Below are positions 27,928 through 37,943 of a stretch of DNA of 64,000 nt, in pieces (positions within the stretch are counted from its first letter, which is position 1; the number at the start of each line of letters is the position of its first letter). The stretch is taken from NCBI RefSeq assembly GCF_000526515.1, contig NZ_JAGF01000001.1, positions 4,431,233 through 4,495,232 of the forward strand. The letters run 5' to 3'. This stretch comes from Cellulomonas sp. KRMCY2. Lineage in GTDB: Bacteria; Actinomycetota; Actinomycetes; Actinomycetales; Cellulomonadaceae. The translations under genes were made by a program, and so were the position numbers. Below the pieces are notes generated by a model, which was not told where the DNA came from, ran no database searches, and saw nothing but the letters and a program-made list of their open reading frames with translations.

Positions 27928-29037
27928 GTGGCAGCCACCGACTTCGCGAACGAGATCAGCGCCCTCCGGACGACCCTGGGCACGATCCGGGCGGTCAGCG
28001 ACCCCGATGCCCTGCGGGCCCAGATCGCCGAGCTCTCGGACAAGGCGTCGGCCCCGGACCTGTGGGACGACACGGACGCCGCCCAGAAGGTCACCTCGGC
28101 GCTGTCCCACGCCCAGTCCGAGCTCGAGCGCCTCGACGGGTTCACCCAGCGCATCGACGACCTCGAGACGCTGGTCCAGATGGCTGTCGAGGAGGACGAC
28201 GAGGACACCCTCGCCGACGCGGAGGCCGAGCTGGTCACACTCCGCAAGGACCTCGGCCTCCTCGAGGTCCGGACCCTGCTCGCCGGCGAGTACGACCAGC
28301 GCGAGGCCGTCGTGACGATCCGCGCCGGCGCCGGCGGGGTCGACGCTGCCGACTTCGCCGAGATGCTGCTGCGGATGTACCTGCGCTGGGCCGAGCGGCA
28401 CGGCTTCCCCACCCAGGTCCTGGACACCTCGTACGCCGAGGAGGCGGGCCTGAAGTCCGCGACGTTCGAGGTCAAGGTGCCCTACGCCTTCGGGAACCTG
28501 TCCGTCGAGGCCGGCACGCACCGCCTCGTGCGGATCTCGCCGTTCGACAACCAGGGCCGTCGCCAGACGTCGTTCGCGGCCGTCGAGGTCATCCCGCTCA
28601 TCGAGCAGACCGATCACGTCGACATCCCCGACAACGAGATCAAGGTCGACGTCTTCCGCTCGTCGGGCCCGGGCGGGCAGTCCGTCAACACGACCGACTC
28701 CGCGGTGCGGCTGACCCACATCCCGACCGGGATCGTCGTCTCGATGCAGAACGAGAAGAGCCAGATCCAGAACCGGGCAGCGGCCCTGCGGGTGCTCCAG
28801 TCGCGGCTGCTCCTGCAGCGCCAGGCCGAGGAGAGCGCCGCGAAGAAGGCGATGGCCGGCGACGTCAAGGCGAGCTGGGGCGACCAGATGCGCTCCTACG
28901 TGCTTCAGCCGTACCAGATGGTCAAGGACCTGCGCACCGAGCACGAGGTCGGCAACCCCCAGGCCGTGTTCGACGGCGACATCGACGACTTCATCGAGGC
29001 CGGCATCCGCTGGCGCCGTTCGCTCGACCGCGCCTGA
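27928..29037 (+). CDS. prfB: Peptide chain release factor 2
   Basis: This 369-residue protein contains the GGQ catalytic loop ([25 protein letters not shown]) and the stop-recognition tripeptide SPF in [12 protein letters not shown], which defines RF2 (UGA/UAA). The frame is uninterrupted, so the autoregulatory +1 frameshift of many prfB genes is absent, as usual in Actinobacteria. GTG 27928 follows TAGCCT by about 8 bases, suggesting a leaderless message. It heads the conserved prfB-ftsE-ftsX-M23-smpB-ssrA block. Confidence 0.97.
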   Translation: MAATDFANEISALRTTLGTIRAVSDPDALRAQIAELSDKASAPDLWDDTDAAQKVTSALSHAQSELERLDGFTQRIDDLETLVQMAVEEDDEDTLADAEAELVTLRKDLGLLEVRTLLAGEYDQREAVVTIRAGAGGVDAADFAEMLLRMYLRWAERHGFPTQVLDTSYAEEAGLKSATFEVKVPYAFGNLSVEAGTHRLVRISPFDNQGRRQTSFAAVEVIPLIEQTDHVDIPDNEIKVDVFRSSGPGGQSVNTTDSAVRLTHIPTGIVVSMQNEKSQIQNRAAALRVLQSRLLLQRQAEESAAKKAMAGDVKASWGDQMRSYVLQPYQMVKDLRTEHEVGNPQAVFDGDIDDFIEAGIRWRRSLDRA

Positions 29038-29291
29038 CGGACGCCCGCACCCCCCTGGGCGCCGAACCGCGTCGCACCGGGCGCCATGGCACCGGTGACC
29101 CGGGATCGACCGGTTTGACCGGATCACGCCGGTCGGGGTCGACGGCGGCACACACCCACAGCCGCCCGTGCGGCGTGTCCGGTCCGGCTCCGCCGTCGGG
29201 CCTGCATACCCTCGAAACGGCGTGAGCGCCGTGGATGTGTTCGTCCATGCCTCAAGCCCGCCCGCTGCCCCCGACGACTGGCTCCGAACCT

Positions 29292-29981
29292 GTGATCCGA
29301 CTCGAGAACGTCACCAAGGTCTACGCCCGCGGCGCCCGTCCGGCGCTCGACGCCGTCGACCTCGAGATCGAGCGCGGCGAGTTCGTCTTCCTCGTCGGCG
29401 CGTCGGGCTCGGGCAAGTCGACCTTCCTGCGGCTCGTGCTCCGGGAGGAGCGCCCGTCGGCGGGCCGGATCTTCGTCGCGGGCCGGGACCTGTCGACCCT
29501 CTCGACCTGGCGGGTGCCGCACCTGCGCCGCCAGATGGGCGCCGTCTTCCAGGACTTCCGGCTGCTGCCCAACAAGACGGTCTTCGAGAACGTCGCCTTC
29601 GCGCTGCAGGTCATCGGCAAGCCGCGGCACCACATCATGACGACGGTGCCCGACACCCTCGAGCTCGTCGGCCTCGGCGGCAAGGAGAAGCGCCGCCCGC
29701 ACGAGCTGTCCGGTGGCGAGCAGCAGCGCGTGGCCATCGCCCGCGCGTTCGTCAACCGGCCGTCGATCCTGCTCGCGGACGAGCCGACCGGGAACCTCGA
29801 CCCCACGACCTCGGTCGGGATCATGCGCCTGCTCGACCGGATCAACCGCACCGGCACGACGGTCGTCATGGCGACGCACGACGACGAGATCGTCGACCAG
29901 ATGCGCAAGCGCGTCATCGAGCTCGACTCCGGCCAGATGGTGCGCGACCAGTCGCGCGGCGTCTACGGATCGACGCGCTGA
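29292..29981 (+). CDS. ftsE: Cell-division ATP-binding protein FtsE
   Basis: This 229-residue ABC ATPase has Walker [10 protein letters not shown], signature [14 protein letters not shown] and Walker [14 protein letters not shown]. With FtsX it forms the divisome complex that activates periplasmic peptidoglycan hydrolases. GTG 29292 gives the family N-terminus [14 protein letters not shown] 29247 in frame would add 15 residues. A -10-like TACCCT lies at about 29208. Confidence 0.96.
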   Translation: MIRLENVTKVYARGARPALDAVDLEIERGEFVFLVGASGSGKSTFLRLVLREERPSAGRIFVAGRDLSTLSTWRVPHLRRQMGAVFQDFRLLPNKTVFENVAFALQVIGKPRHHIMTTVPDTLELVGLGGKEKRRPHELSGGEQQRVAIARAFVNRPSILLADEPTGNLDPTTSVGIMRLLDRINRTGTTVVMATHDDEIVDQMRKRVIELDSGQMVRDQSRGVYGSTR

Positions 29982-29993
29982 GGGGATGACCAG

Positions 29994-30908
29994 ATGAGAC
30001 TCCAGTTCATCCTCTCCGAGATCGGCCTCGGCCTGCGCCGCAACCTGTCGATGACGATCTCGGTCATCCTGGTGACCTTCGTGTCCCTGACGTTCGTCGG
30101 CGCAGCCGGCCTGCTCCAGCTGCAGATCGACCAGATGAAGGACGACTGGTACGACCGCGTCGAGGTGTCCATCTACCTGTGCCCGCAGGACTCGGACGCC
30201 CCGACCTGCGCCGGCGGTGAGGCGACCCAGGAGCAGATGGACGCCCTGCGCGCCCAGCTCGAGTCCGAGACCCTCGCGCCCTACGTCGAGCAGGTCTACT
30301 TCGAGAGCAAGGACGACGCCTTCGTCGCGTTCCAGAAGCTCTACCCCGACGAGTGGTGGGCGCAGGGCATCACCGCCGAGCAGCTGCAGGCCTCGTTCCG
30401 GGTGGCCCTGATCGACCCGCAGGACTACCAGGTCGTCTCGGACGTGTTCACCGGCCAGCAGGGCGTCGAGGAGGTGCGCGACCAGAGCGAGGTCATCGAA
30501 CCGCTGATCCTCGTGCTCAACCGGACGAGCCTCGTCGCGGCCGGTCTCGCCGCCGTCATGCTGCTGGCCGCCGTCCTGCTGATCACCACGACGATCCGGC
30601 TGTCGGCGATGAGCCGACGCCGTGAGACGGGCATCATGCGCCTGGTCGGCGCCTCGAACCTGTTCATCCAGCTCCCGTTCATGCTCGAGGGCGCGATCGC
30701 CGCGACGATCGGGGCGGCGATGTCCGTCGCCGGCCTGTGGTTCGGCGTGCGCTACCTCATCGAGGACTGGCTCGCCCAGTCCGTCCGGTTCATCCCGTAC
30801 ATCGACGCGAGCGCCGTCTGGACGGTCGCGCCCGTGCTGATGGCTGTCGCGATCGTGCTCGCGGCGATCTCCTCCGTCGTGACCTTGAGCCGCTACACGA
30901 AGGTGTGA
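29994..30908 (+). CDS. ftsX: Cell-division permease-like protein FtsX
   Basis: This 304-residue protein starts MRLQFILSEIGLGLRRNLSMTISVILVTFVSLTFVG. It has four membrane helices, a large extracellular loop (residues 45-170, with a Cys pair) and the FtsX motif RRRETGIMRLVGASN. It transmits FtsE ATP hydrolysis to an outside partner, probably the M23 protein encoded 6 bases downstream. Confidence 0.96.
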   Translation: MRLQFILSEIGLGLRRNLSMTISVILVTFVSLTFVGAAGLLQLQIDQMKDDWYDRVEVSIYLCPQDSDAPTCAGGEATQEQMDALRAQLESETLAPYVEQVYFESKDDAFVAFQKLYPDEWWAQGITAEQLQASFRVALIDPQDYQVVSDVFTGQQGVEEVRDQSEVIEPLILVLNRTSLVAAGLAAVMLLAAVLLITTTIRLSAMSRRRETGIMRLVGASNLFIQLPFMLEGAIAATIGAAMSVAGLWFGVRYLIEDWLAQSVRFIPYIDASAVWTVAPVLMAVAIVLAAISSVVTLSRYTKV

Positions 30909-30913
30909 GGACC

Positions 30914-32236
30914 ATGTCGCAACGATCGAGCCGCCTCCGCGCCGCACTGGCGACCCTCCTCGCGGTCGCCGTCCTGGTCGTCGGGCTGCCGGCCTCGGCC
31001 GACGAGTACGACGACCAGCGGGCCCAGGCCGAGGCACGGCAGAACGCCGTCGACCAGGCCATCACCGACCTCCAGTCCGAGCTCGAGGACACCGACGCGG
31101 CACTGGTCGCGGCCTACGCCGAGCTCCAGGGCATCGAGGCGCAGATCGTGGTGGCCCAGGAGCAGCTCACCGCCGCCGAGGCGCTGCTCGCCCAGCTGCA
31201 GCGCGAGGCCGCGATCATCGCCGAGCGCCTCGAGGTGGCCAAGGCCGAGGAGGCCTCGATCACCGCGCAGATCACTGCCGACACCGAGCGTGCCGACCAG
31301 ATCCGGATCGCCATCGGGCAGATGGCGCGGGACGCCTACAAGGGCGACATGGCGGCATCGTCGTTGTCCGCCGTGCTCGACGCGGACAGCACCGACGAGT
31401 TCGTCCAGCAGTCGGCGCTCGCCGAGACCGCGCTGCGCACCCAGACCCAGGCGCTGCGGGACGTCGACCAGATCAACGGCGTCAACCGCAACCGTGAGGC
31501 TCGGCTGGCTGCTGTGCGTGAGCAGATCACCGGACTCAAGGCCGAGGCCGACGCCAAGGTCGTCGAGGCCGACGCCGCCCGCGCCGCTGCCGAGGCCCGC
31601 ACCGTCGAGCTGGACGGGCTGCAGGCCGAGGCCCAGGCCAAGACGGCCCTGATCGAGCGGCAGAAGGCCGACCAGCTGGCGAAGCAGCAGGAGCTCGAGG
31701 CGCAGCAGGCAGCGCTCACCGCCGAGCTGAACGAGATCATCCGGCTGCAGGAGGAGCGTCGACGGCAGGAGGCCGAAGCCGCCAAGGCAGGGCAGGGTGC
31801 GGGTCCGACGACCGGCTCGACAGCCGACCGCCCCTTCATCAACCCGACCTCGGTCAACCCGATGGTCGTCACCTCCAGCTACGGCATGCGGCTCCACCCG
31901 ATCCTGGGATACGTCCGGCTGCACGCGGGGACAGACCTGCGGACGTACTGCGGCACCCCGATCTACGCCGCCGCGAGCGGCACCGTCGAGTGGGCGACGG
32001 CCCGCGCCGGCTTCGGGAACCAGGTGCTGATCAACCACGGCTACTGGAAGGGCTCGGCGCTGATGTCGAGCTACAACCACCTGAGCAGCTTCGCGACGCG
32101 CGGCGGCGCGTCGGTCTCGCAGGGTGAGCTCATCGGGTACTCGGGCAACACCGGCACCTCCGCCGCGTGCCACCTGCACTTCGAGGTCTACGTCAACGGC
32201 TCGACGGTCGACCCGCGACCGATGATCAACGCCTAG
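30914..32236 (+). CDS. Secreted M23-family peptidoglycan hydrolase with coiled coil (EnvC/RipC-like)
   Basis: This 440-residue protein has a signal peptide (LATLLAVAVLVVGLPASADE) and a long coiled coil (residues 35-290) rich in Ala/Glu/Gln. The C-terminal LytM/M23 domain has HPILGYVRLHAGTDL (metal ligands H and D) and the HxH motif CHLHFEVYVNG. The domain order is that of FtsEX-controlled hydrolases or activators. ATG 30914 follows GTGAGGACC. Its gene context supports a role in septal wall splitting; that is inference. Confidence 0.93.
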   Translation: MSQRSSRLRAALATLLAVAVLVVGLPASADEYDDQRAQAEARQNAVDQAITDLQSELEDTDAALVAAYAELQGIEAQIVVAQEQLTAAEALLAQLQREAAIIAERLEVAKAEEASITAQITADTERADQIRIAIGQMARDAYKGDMAASSLSAVLDADSTDEFVQQSALAETALRTQTQALRDVDQINGVNRNREARLAAVREQITGLKAEADAKVVEADAARAAAEARTVELDGLQAEAQAKTALIERQKADQLAKQQELEAQQAALTAELNEIIRLQEERRRQEAEAAKAGQGAGPTTGSTADRPFINPTSVNPMVVTSSYGMRLHPILGYVRLHAGTDLRTYCGTPIYAAASGTVEWATARAGFGNQVLINHGYWKGSALMSSYNHLSSFATRGGASVSQGELIGYSGNTGTSAACHLHFEVYVNGSTVDPRPMINA

Positions 32237-32288
32237 CGCCAGGAGTATCCCGGCGACCGTCCGACGGGCGACCCCGTAACCTTGGACC

Positions 32289-32768
32289 ATGGCCAAGGAG
32301 AGTGGGCGGAAGCTCGTCGCGAGCAACAAGAAGGCGCGGCACGACTTCCACATCGACGACACCTTCGAGGCCGGCCTCGTCCTGACCGGCACCGAGGTCA
32401 AGGCGCTGCGCGCCGGCCGGGCCTCGCTCGTCGACGGCTACGCGGTCGTCGACCGGGGCGAGGCATGGCTCGAGGGCGTCCACATCCCCGAGTACACCGA
32501 GGGCACCTGGACCAACCACGCACCGCGCCGCAAGCGCAAGCTGCTGCTGCACCGCCGTGAGATCGAGGAGCTCCAGCACGAGACCCAGGCCAAGGGATGC
32601 ACGATCGTCCCGCTGGCCCTGTACTTCGTCGACGGTCGCGCCAAGGTCGAGATCGCTCTCGCGCGTGGCAAGAAGGAGTACGACAAGCGCAACACCCTGC
32701 GCGAGAAGCAGGAGAACCGCGAAGCCCAGGCGGCGATGAGCCTGCGAAGGCAGCACGGAGCACCCTAG
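32289..32768 (+). CDS. smpB: tmRNA-binding protein SmpB
   Basis: This 159-residue protein has the SmpB landmarks [42 protein letters not shown] and the basic tail [15 protein letters not shown]. It binds tmRNA and brings it to stalled ribosomes. The tmRNA gene itself lies 2.1 kb downstream. Confidence 0.97.
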   Translation: MAKESGRKLVASNKKARHDFHIDDTFEAGLVLTGTEVKALRAGRASLVDGYAVVDRGEAWLEGVHIPEYTEGTWTNHAPRRKRKLLLHRREIEELQHETQAKGCTIVPLALYFVDGRAKVEIALARGKKEYDKRNTLREKQENREAQAAMSLRRQHGAP

Positions 32769-32777
32769 GCTTCAGGC

Positions 32778-34667
32778 ATGCCCTTGCCTGTGAAGCCCGT
32801 GCCGCGCCGTGCCCGCGACCTCCTCGGACGTGCGCTCGGCCTGGCAGGCATCACGCTCCTGATGGCGGTCCTCCCGTCGGCCACCGCGTCGGCCACCACG
32901 TCGGCCACGGACGGCGAGGACACGGTCCTGCTCTACGACATGACCGTCGACCTCGACTCCGACGGTGGCGCCCACGTCACGCTCGACCTGGACGTCGACT
33001 TCGGCACCGAGCCCAACCACGGTCCGTTCCTGACCTACATCGTCAAGCAGCGCTTCGACGAGGCCCAGGACCGCGTCTACCGGATCACCGACGTGCGCGC
33101 CGAGAGTCAGACCGCTGCCGCCGAGGTCGCTGTCGAGGAGGACAGCGGCTGGCTCGAGATCCGGATCGGCGACGAGAACCGCGAGGACGTCGTCGGCGTC
33201 CACTCGTACCACGTCACCTACCAGGTCGAGGGCTGGGTCAACTCCGCCGAGGCCTTCGGCGAGGAGCACGACGAGCTGTACCTCAACGTCATCGGCGACC
33301 GGTGGGAGATCCCGATCAGCGAGGCTCGCGTGACGGTCAACGGACCCGAGCAGGTCAGCGACGCGCTGTGCCTGACCGGCCAGGCCAGCCGGACGCCGTG
33401 CACCAGCTCGTCGCACGACGGGCTGACGGCATCGTTCACGCAGGAGGCCCTCGAGCCCGGGCAGGAGCTCACCGTGGCCGTCGGCTTCCCCGCCGGCACC
33501 TTCCGCGGCGTCGAGCCCGTCCTGCAGGAGCGGTGGGCCGTGGACCGTGCGTTCGAGGTGACACCGGTGACCGGCGCGCTCGCGGCGCTCGGCCTGATCG
33601 GCGGGGTCGGCGCTGTCACGGTGACAGCCCGCCGGCGCGGCCGCGACGAGCAGTACCTCGGGCTCACGCCCGGCCTCACGCCGGCCGACGGCCAGGTGGC
33701 GACCGTCGGCGGTCGGCGCCGGGGCCCCGTGACCGTCCAGTTCACCCCGCCGGAGGGCTTCCGGGCCGGACAGCTCGGGACCCTGGTCGACGAGGTCGCC
33801 GACCCGCACGACGTGACGGCGACGATCATCGATCTCGCGGTGCGCGGCTACCTGGTGATCGAGCAGACCGAGAGCCCCGACGAGCGCGGCAGCGGTGGCG
33901 CCTGGCGACTCGCGCGCGTCCCGGCGATGCAGGACCGGTACCTGCTGCCCTTCGAGCGGCTCCTCATGCAGGAGATCTTCGCCGGGCGCGACGCCGTCAA
34001 CCTGACCGACCTCCGCACGACGTTCGCGGTGTCGATGTCGAAGGTCCAGGACGCCCTGTACGAGGACGTGACGACGCGCGGCTGGTTCCGAGGCAACCCG
34101 AAGCAGGTGCGCACGGCCTGGCTGGGTGCCGGCCTGGCGCTGGCCGTTCTCGGCGTCGTCGTGACGGCCGGCCTGGCCGTCTGGACGTCCCTCGCACTCC
34201 TCGGCGTCCCGTTGGCGGTCGCGGGCATCCTGCTGGCCGCGGTCTCCAAGGCGGCACCTGCGCGCACCGCGGACGGCACGGCGGTGCTCGCCCAGGCGCT
34301 CGGCTTCCAGCACTACCTGGCGACGGCGGAGGCCAACCAGCTGCGGTTCGAGGAGGACGAGGACCTGTTCAGCCGGTATCTGCCGTTCGCGGTGGCCTTC
34401 GGGCTGACCGAACGGTGGGCGAAGCTCTTCGCGGAGCTTGCCGCCCAGGGCCGCGTGCTCCCCGAGCCCACCTGGTACGTGGGGTCGACCTACGGCCAGA
34501 TGGCGTTCTGGGCCGGTGCCGGGACGCTCGCCCACGACCTGACGAGCTTCACGCACATCGCCGAGGCGACGATCTCGGCCCCGACGCCCGGCTCCTCGGG
34601 TGCCTCCGGGTTCAGTGGCGGGTTCTCCGGCGGGGGCGTCAGCGGGGGCGGCGGCGGCAGCTGGTAG
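32778..34667 (+). CDS. DUF2207 membrane protein with Gly-rich C-terminus
   Basis: This 629-residue protein has a signal sequence (residues 15-40), an extracellular DUF2207 domain (VLLYDMTVDLDSDGGAHVTLDLDVDF...), a membrane helix near 265, a cytoplasmic domain, two further helices near 450-490 and a Gly/Ser tail (GFSGGFSGGGVSGGGGGSW). This is the standard DUF2207 architecture; function is unknown. It separates smpB from ssrA. Confidence 0.9.
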   Translation: MPLPVKPVPRRARDLLGRALGLAGITLLMAVLPSATASATTSATDGEDTVLLYDMTVDLDSDGGAHVTLDLDVDFGTEPNHGPFLTYIVKQRFDEAQDRVYRITDVRAESQTAAAEVAVEEDSGWLEIRIGDENREDVVGVHSYHVTYQVEGWVNSAEAFGEEHDELYLNVIGDRWEIPISEARVTVNGPEQVSDALCLTGQASRTPCTSSSHDGLTASFTQEALEPGQELTVAVGFPAGTFRGVEPVLQERWAVDRAFEVTPVTGALAALGLIGGVGAVTVTARRRGRDEQYLGLTPGLTPADGQVATVGGRRRGPVTVQFTPPEGFRAGQLGTLVDEVADPHDVTATIIDLAVRGYLVIEQTESPDERGSGGAWRLARVPAMQDRYLLPFERLLMQEIFAGRDAVNLTDLRTTFAVSMSKVQDALYEDVTTRGWFRGNPKQVRTAWLGAGLALAVLGVVVTAGLAVWTSLALLGVPLAVAGILLAAVSKAAPARTADGTAVLAQALGFQHYLATAEANQLRFEEDEDLFSRYLPFAVAFGLTERWAKLFAELAAQGRVLPEPTWYVGSTYGQMAFWAGAGTLAHDLTSFTHIAEATISAPTPGSSGASGFSGGFSGGGVSGGGGGSW

Positions 34668-34859
34668 GTGGGGGGCCTCGACGTCCGCCTACCAGGTCGA
34701 AGGGCGTGGTGTCGCGGGGCGCTGCCGGGCAGGTGTCCCGGGCACCGCCGGGGCCGCCAGGCGGAATACCGGCAGGGCTGCGGCCGTTGTCGACTACGAT
34801 TGACCTGCACGGCCGGTTCGGGGTCCGCCCCGCTCGGTCGGGTGCTTGACAACTGCACA

Positions 34860-35226
34860 GGGGGTGATCGGTTTCGACGATGGTTGTCGATCCAGGAGAA
34901 GCGGGCCGAGGATGCAGGGTTATCTCGTCAACGCTCCCTGCAAACTAATAGGTGCCGATTCCAAGCGCACCGACTTCGCACTCGCCGCCTGAGCGAGTCC
35001 TGAAGTCCGTCAGCCCGGGGATGCTCTCGCTCCGGTTCCTGGCGTCATCTAGAGAGCCACTGCTCGTAGCCCACGTTCACCGGGGCAACGGGAACACTTA
35101 GGTGACTGAGCCCGTCAGCGACTTGCCTGTGAGATTGCTGGGGCCGAGAAACTCGTAGCAGGCTGCGCCCGGAGAAGTCCTGGTTCACTGCCGTCGGACG
35201 CGGGTTCGATTCCCGCCACCTCCACC
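34860..35226 (+). ncRNA. ssrA: Transfer-messenger RNA (tmRNA)
   Basis: The 5' end (GGGGGTGATCGGTTTCGAC) pairs with the 3' acceptor CACCTCC, and the T-arm gggttcgattcccgcc is intact. The tag frame at 34954-34992 reads ADSKRTDFALAA then TGA, a typical actinobacterial proteolysis tag. The 3' terminal A is not encoded (ACCC follows), so CCA is completed after transcription. The last 23 bases are the core of the att repeats found across the rest of the window, so an integrating element kept the gene functional. The 5' boundary is set by acceptor pairing. Confidence 0.96.
35203..35225 (+). other. att core 1 (in the ssrA 3' end)
   Basis: This 23-base core (ggttcgattcccgcc followed by acctccac) is the end of ssrA. 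Identical or nearly identical copies stand at 48993, 50805, 54172, 59301 and 61117. This copy is the left junction (attL) of module A. Confidence 0.92.
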
Positions 35227-35261
35227 CCTCTGACCTGCGGAAACGCAAGTCATGTTGACAG

Positions 35262-35297
35262 GAAGGTAGTCATCCGTTGACACGGAGGGCTACCTTC
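35262..35297 (+). terminator. Hairpin after ssrA at the left end of module A
   Basis: gaaggtag (35262-35269) pairs with ctaccttc (35290-35297), with inner CCGT/ACGG pairing, followed by ttgtgttg. It is placed to terminate ssrA transcription and stands just before the integrase start. Two GTTGACA copies at 35254 and 35276 lie nearby or in its loop. Confidence 0.65.
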
Positions 35298-35304
35298 TTG
35301 TGTT

Positions 35305-36498
35305 GTGGCGAGCATCCGGGAGCGTCGGCGGGCCGATGGGACGCGCTCGTTCGCAGTCTTGTGGCGCGACCCGGACACCGGGCGGCAGACGTCGCTGACG
35401 TACGACGACGAGCGGGATGCTCGCGTGGCGCGCGAGCTGATCGAGGCGGCCGGCGGGCGGGCAGACGAGGCCGCGCGGATCGCCGAGGCGGTGCGGAAGC
35501 CGGGGCCGACTGTTGAGGCGGCGATCACGGAGCACATCGACCTGCTCACCGGTGTTGGGGCGGATACGAGGTCGCACTACCGCGGGCAGCTGAGGGCGCA
35601 CATCGCTCCGCTCCTTGGTGCGCTGCCCGTGTCGGCGGTGACCTACCGGCACGTGGCCGGGTGGGTGCGCACGATGACGGAGAAGGGCCTGTCCCCCAAG
35701 ACGATCGCCAACGTGCACGGGCTTCTGTCCGCGGCGATGACGACTGCGGTTCGGCTCGGGTACCGGGCCGACAACCCCTGCGTGGGTGTTGAGCTGCCGA
35801 AGTCGGTCGCGACGCGCGACGAGATGACGGTGCTGACGCGCGACGAGTTCGGGCTGCTGCTGTCGAAGGTGTCGGCGCACTACCAGCCGCTGGTGCTGAC
35901 GTTGGTGGCGACCGGGCTGAGGTGGGGCGAGGCGACGGCGCTGACCGCCGGGGACGTGGACCTCTCTGCGCAGCCCGCGACGGTGCGGGTGACGAAGGCG
36001 TGGAAGCGCGACGCGGACCGGCACTGGTACGTCGGTCCGCCCAAGACGAAGCGCGCGCGGCGGACGGTGTCGCTGCCCGACGACCTGGTCGACGTGCTGC
36101 TACCGCTCGTGGCCGGCAAGGCGCCCGACGAACTGCTGTTCACGAACACCGTCGGCTCGCAGCTCTCGTCGTCGCGCTTCTGGACGACGACGTGGACGCC
36201 GGCGCTCGACGCCGCGTGCAACCCACGCCGGGCCGACGGCTCCCGCGATCCCGACGCGCCGCGGCTGACCCAGCGCCCACGCGTGCACGACCTCCGCCAC
36301 ACGCACGCGTCCTGGATGATCGCCGCCGGGACGGACCTGTTCGTCCTCCAGCGCCGGCTCGGCCACGAGTCGATCACCACCACGACGGAGACGTACGCCC
36401 ACCTGCTCCCCGACCAGCAGCGCGCCGCGGCCGACGCGGCGGGCCGGGCGCTCGCCGGCGTTCTGGGATCGCCGTCGGCCGCCCCACGAGCAACCTGA
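35305..36498 (+). CDS. int: Tyrosine-type site-specific integrase
   Basis: This 397-residue recombinase has an N-terminal arm-binding part, a SAM-like core-binding domain (about 70-170) and a catalytic domain. Catalytic residues are visible as R206 (TGLRWGE), H328/R331 (HDLRHTH), H354 (LGHESITTTTETY) and the nucleophile Y364. The family integrates islands at tRNA and tmRNA genes. It starts at GTG 35305, 80 bases from the att core. It is the only recombinase in the accessory region of this window, so it is the best candidate for moving all modules. Confidence 0.96.
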   Translation: MASIRERRRADGTRSFAVLWRDPDTGRQTSLTYDDERDARVARELIEAAGGRADEAARIAEAVRKPGPTVEAAITEHIDLLTGVGADTRSHYRGQLRAHIAPLLGALPVSAVTYRHVAGWVRTMTEKGLSPKTIANVHGLLSAAMTTAVRLGYRADNPCVGVELPKSVATRDEMTVLTRDEFGLLLSKVSAHYQPLVLTLVATGLRWGEATALTAGDVDLSAQPATVRVTKAWKRDADRHWYVGPPKTKRARRTVSLPDDLVDVLLPLVAGKAPDELLFTNTVGSQLSSSRFWTTTWTPALDAACNPRRADGSRDPDAPRLTQRPRVHDLRHTHASWMIAAGTDLFVLQRRLGHESITTTTETYAHLLPDQQRAAADAAGRALAGVLGSPSAAPRAT

Positions 36499-36530
36499 CC
36501 GACGCCGCCCGCTGCTGAAGGAGAAGAACC

Positions 36531-37232
36531 GTGAGGCCGACGATGGACGAGATCGTCAACGACACGCTCTCGCTCTATGAGGACCCTGCGAAGGTGAGGC
36601 ACCGCGAGGACCTCGGCGGCGCCGCATTCATCGCCCACGGTTGGTACTCGGCAACCCGCGATTGGGCTCGCGGCGCCCTCCTGATGGAGAAAGCCGGTTT
36701 GGCCCGCAGTGCCGCTCCCTTGCGCCGGAGCATGATCGAGCATGCCCTCGCCCTGGCGTGGCTCGCGGACGCCCACGAGGACGTCCTCGCTTCCCTCCGC
36801 ATGGCAGAGCAGGAGCACCTGAAGAAGCTCGACGAGGCCATGGAAGGCGGCGGTTGGTCGGTTCCACCTGGGCTGATCGACGACCTCCTCGACCCCCCAG
36901 CTACAGGCTCGCCGGAGAACACGAATCTCCACATCAAGCACCTCACCCAACGGCTCGGGCAACCAAACGTGCTGGTCGCCTGGCTCCACGAGACGGCGAC
37001 GTGCCACGCCACCCTGAGCAGCGCCAGCCGGTACGTCTCGACCTGGCCTGGTGAGGAGGCGAAGGGCTTGGCCATGGGTGAGGCGGCCGAGTCGGGCAGT
37101 GACCAGATCACATTGCTCCTGCTACTCGCTTCCGACGGCTTCAACAACTTCCTCGTCGGGGCTCCGTGGACCGACGAGCTCGCTGGCCTTGAGCGCCTGT
37201 TTGCGGAGGCAGTGAGGTCTGGGAAGCGATAG
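36531..37232 (+). CDS. Uncharacterised helical protein
   Basis: This 233-residue protein is not recognised with confidence. The segment AAFIAHGWYSATRDWARGALLMEKAGLARSAAPLRRSMIEHALALAWLADA is helical and reminiscent of DUF5677-type proteins. There is no signal peptide or membrane helix. AGGAG seven bases before GTG 36531 supports that start over ATG 36543. It is 3 bases upstream of the HTH gene and may share its message. Confidence 0.7.
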   Translation: MRPTMDEIVNDTLSLYEDPAKVRHREDLGGAAFIAHGWYSATRDWARGALLMEKAGLARSAAPLRRSMIEHALALAWLADAHEDVLASLRMAEQEHLKKLDEAMEGGGWSVPPGLIDDLLDPPATGSPENTNLHIKHLTQRLGQPNVLVAWLHETATCHATLSSASRYVSTWPGEEAKGLAMGEAAESGSDQITLLLLLASDGFNNFLVGAPWTDELAGLERLFAEAVRSGKR

Positions 37233-37235
37233 GCG

Positions 37236-37943
37236 GTGGACACATTAGGTCGCATAGGCGACTATATGTGGATGACGCAGATGACGACGGCCGTTGCGGC
37301 TGAGCGGCTAGGTGTCTCCCAGCGCCAGGTGCAGCGCCTCATTGACGCCCGCGAGCTACCCGCGACGCGCACAGCGGGCGATGCGTGGGTCGTCGACGCC
37401 CTCGCCGTCAACGCCATGGCCCGCACGCGCCCCGCACGGGGCCGGCCCTGGTCCCCCCCTACTGCGTGGGCGGCGCTGTGGCGCGCCTCCGGGCTCGAGG
37501 TCGACTGGCTCGACCGGCGCACGACCAGGCGCCTAGACGACCGGCTTGCGTCCATCGACGCCGAGGAGCTCGTGCACGCGACGCGACGCCGCGCCGTCAT
37601 CCGTCGCTATCGAGCGAGCGAGTCGTTCCTCGCTGACCTCGACGGGCTCGTCATCCGCACCGGCGCACGTGCGATGGAGCCGTCGCGGTTCGGCATGGAA
37701 CGGGACCTCGGGCGCGTCGACGGCTACTGCACGAGCGAGGTAGCGACCCGGCTGGCGCGCGACTTCCACCTCGCTGAAGACCCGCGAGGGAATGCCACCC
37801 TGCGGGTAGCCGCCGCACCGAGCGCGATCCTTGAGGGCCGCGACGTGATGCCCGTCGCCGTCATCGCGGCCGACCTCGCCGAGTCGCTCGAAGTCCGAGA
37901 GCGGTCGGCCGGTCTGCGCGTCCTCGGGGACTTGCTGCGATGA
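37236..37943 (+). CDS. HTH protein, putative antitoxin partner of the adjacent nucleotidyltransferase
   Basis: This protein of up to 235 residues has an N-terminal excisionase/MerR-like HTH (TTAVAAERLGVSQRQVQRLIDARELPATRTAGDAWVVD), then an Arg-rich region and a domain without obvious motifs. Its stop overlaps the next start as ATGA, so the pair is coupled. The pair resembles regulator/NTase toxin-antitoxin systems (AbiE/MenAT-like), with this protein as antitoxin and repressor; that role is inference. Starts at 37266 or 37281 are possible, and a TATATG box at about 37264 could drive a shorter form. Confidence 0.72.
   Translation: MDTLGRIGDYMWMTQMTTAVAAERLGVSQRQVQRLIDARELPATRTAGDAWVVDALAVNAMARTRPARGRPWSPPTAWAALWRASGLEVDWLDRRTTRRLDDRLASIDAEELVHATRRRAVIRRYRASESFLADLDGLVIRTGARAMEPSRFGMERDLGRVDGYCTSEVATRLARDFHLAEDPRGNATLRVAAAPSAILEGRDVMPVAVIAADLAESLEVRERSAGLRVLGDLLR

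Noticed and set aside
34793..34850. ssrA promoter from TACGAT (34793) or TTGACA (34845)
   Set aside because: The TTGACA is only 10 bases before the mature 5' end, and no well-spaced -35/-10 pair could be fixed.
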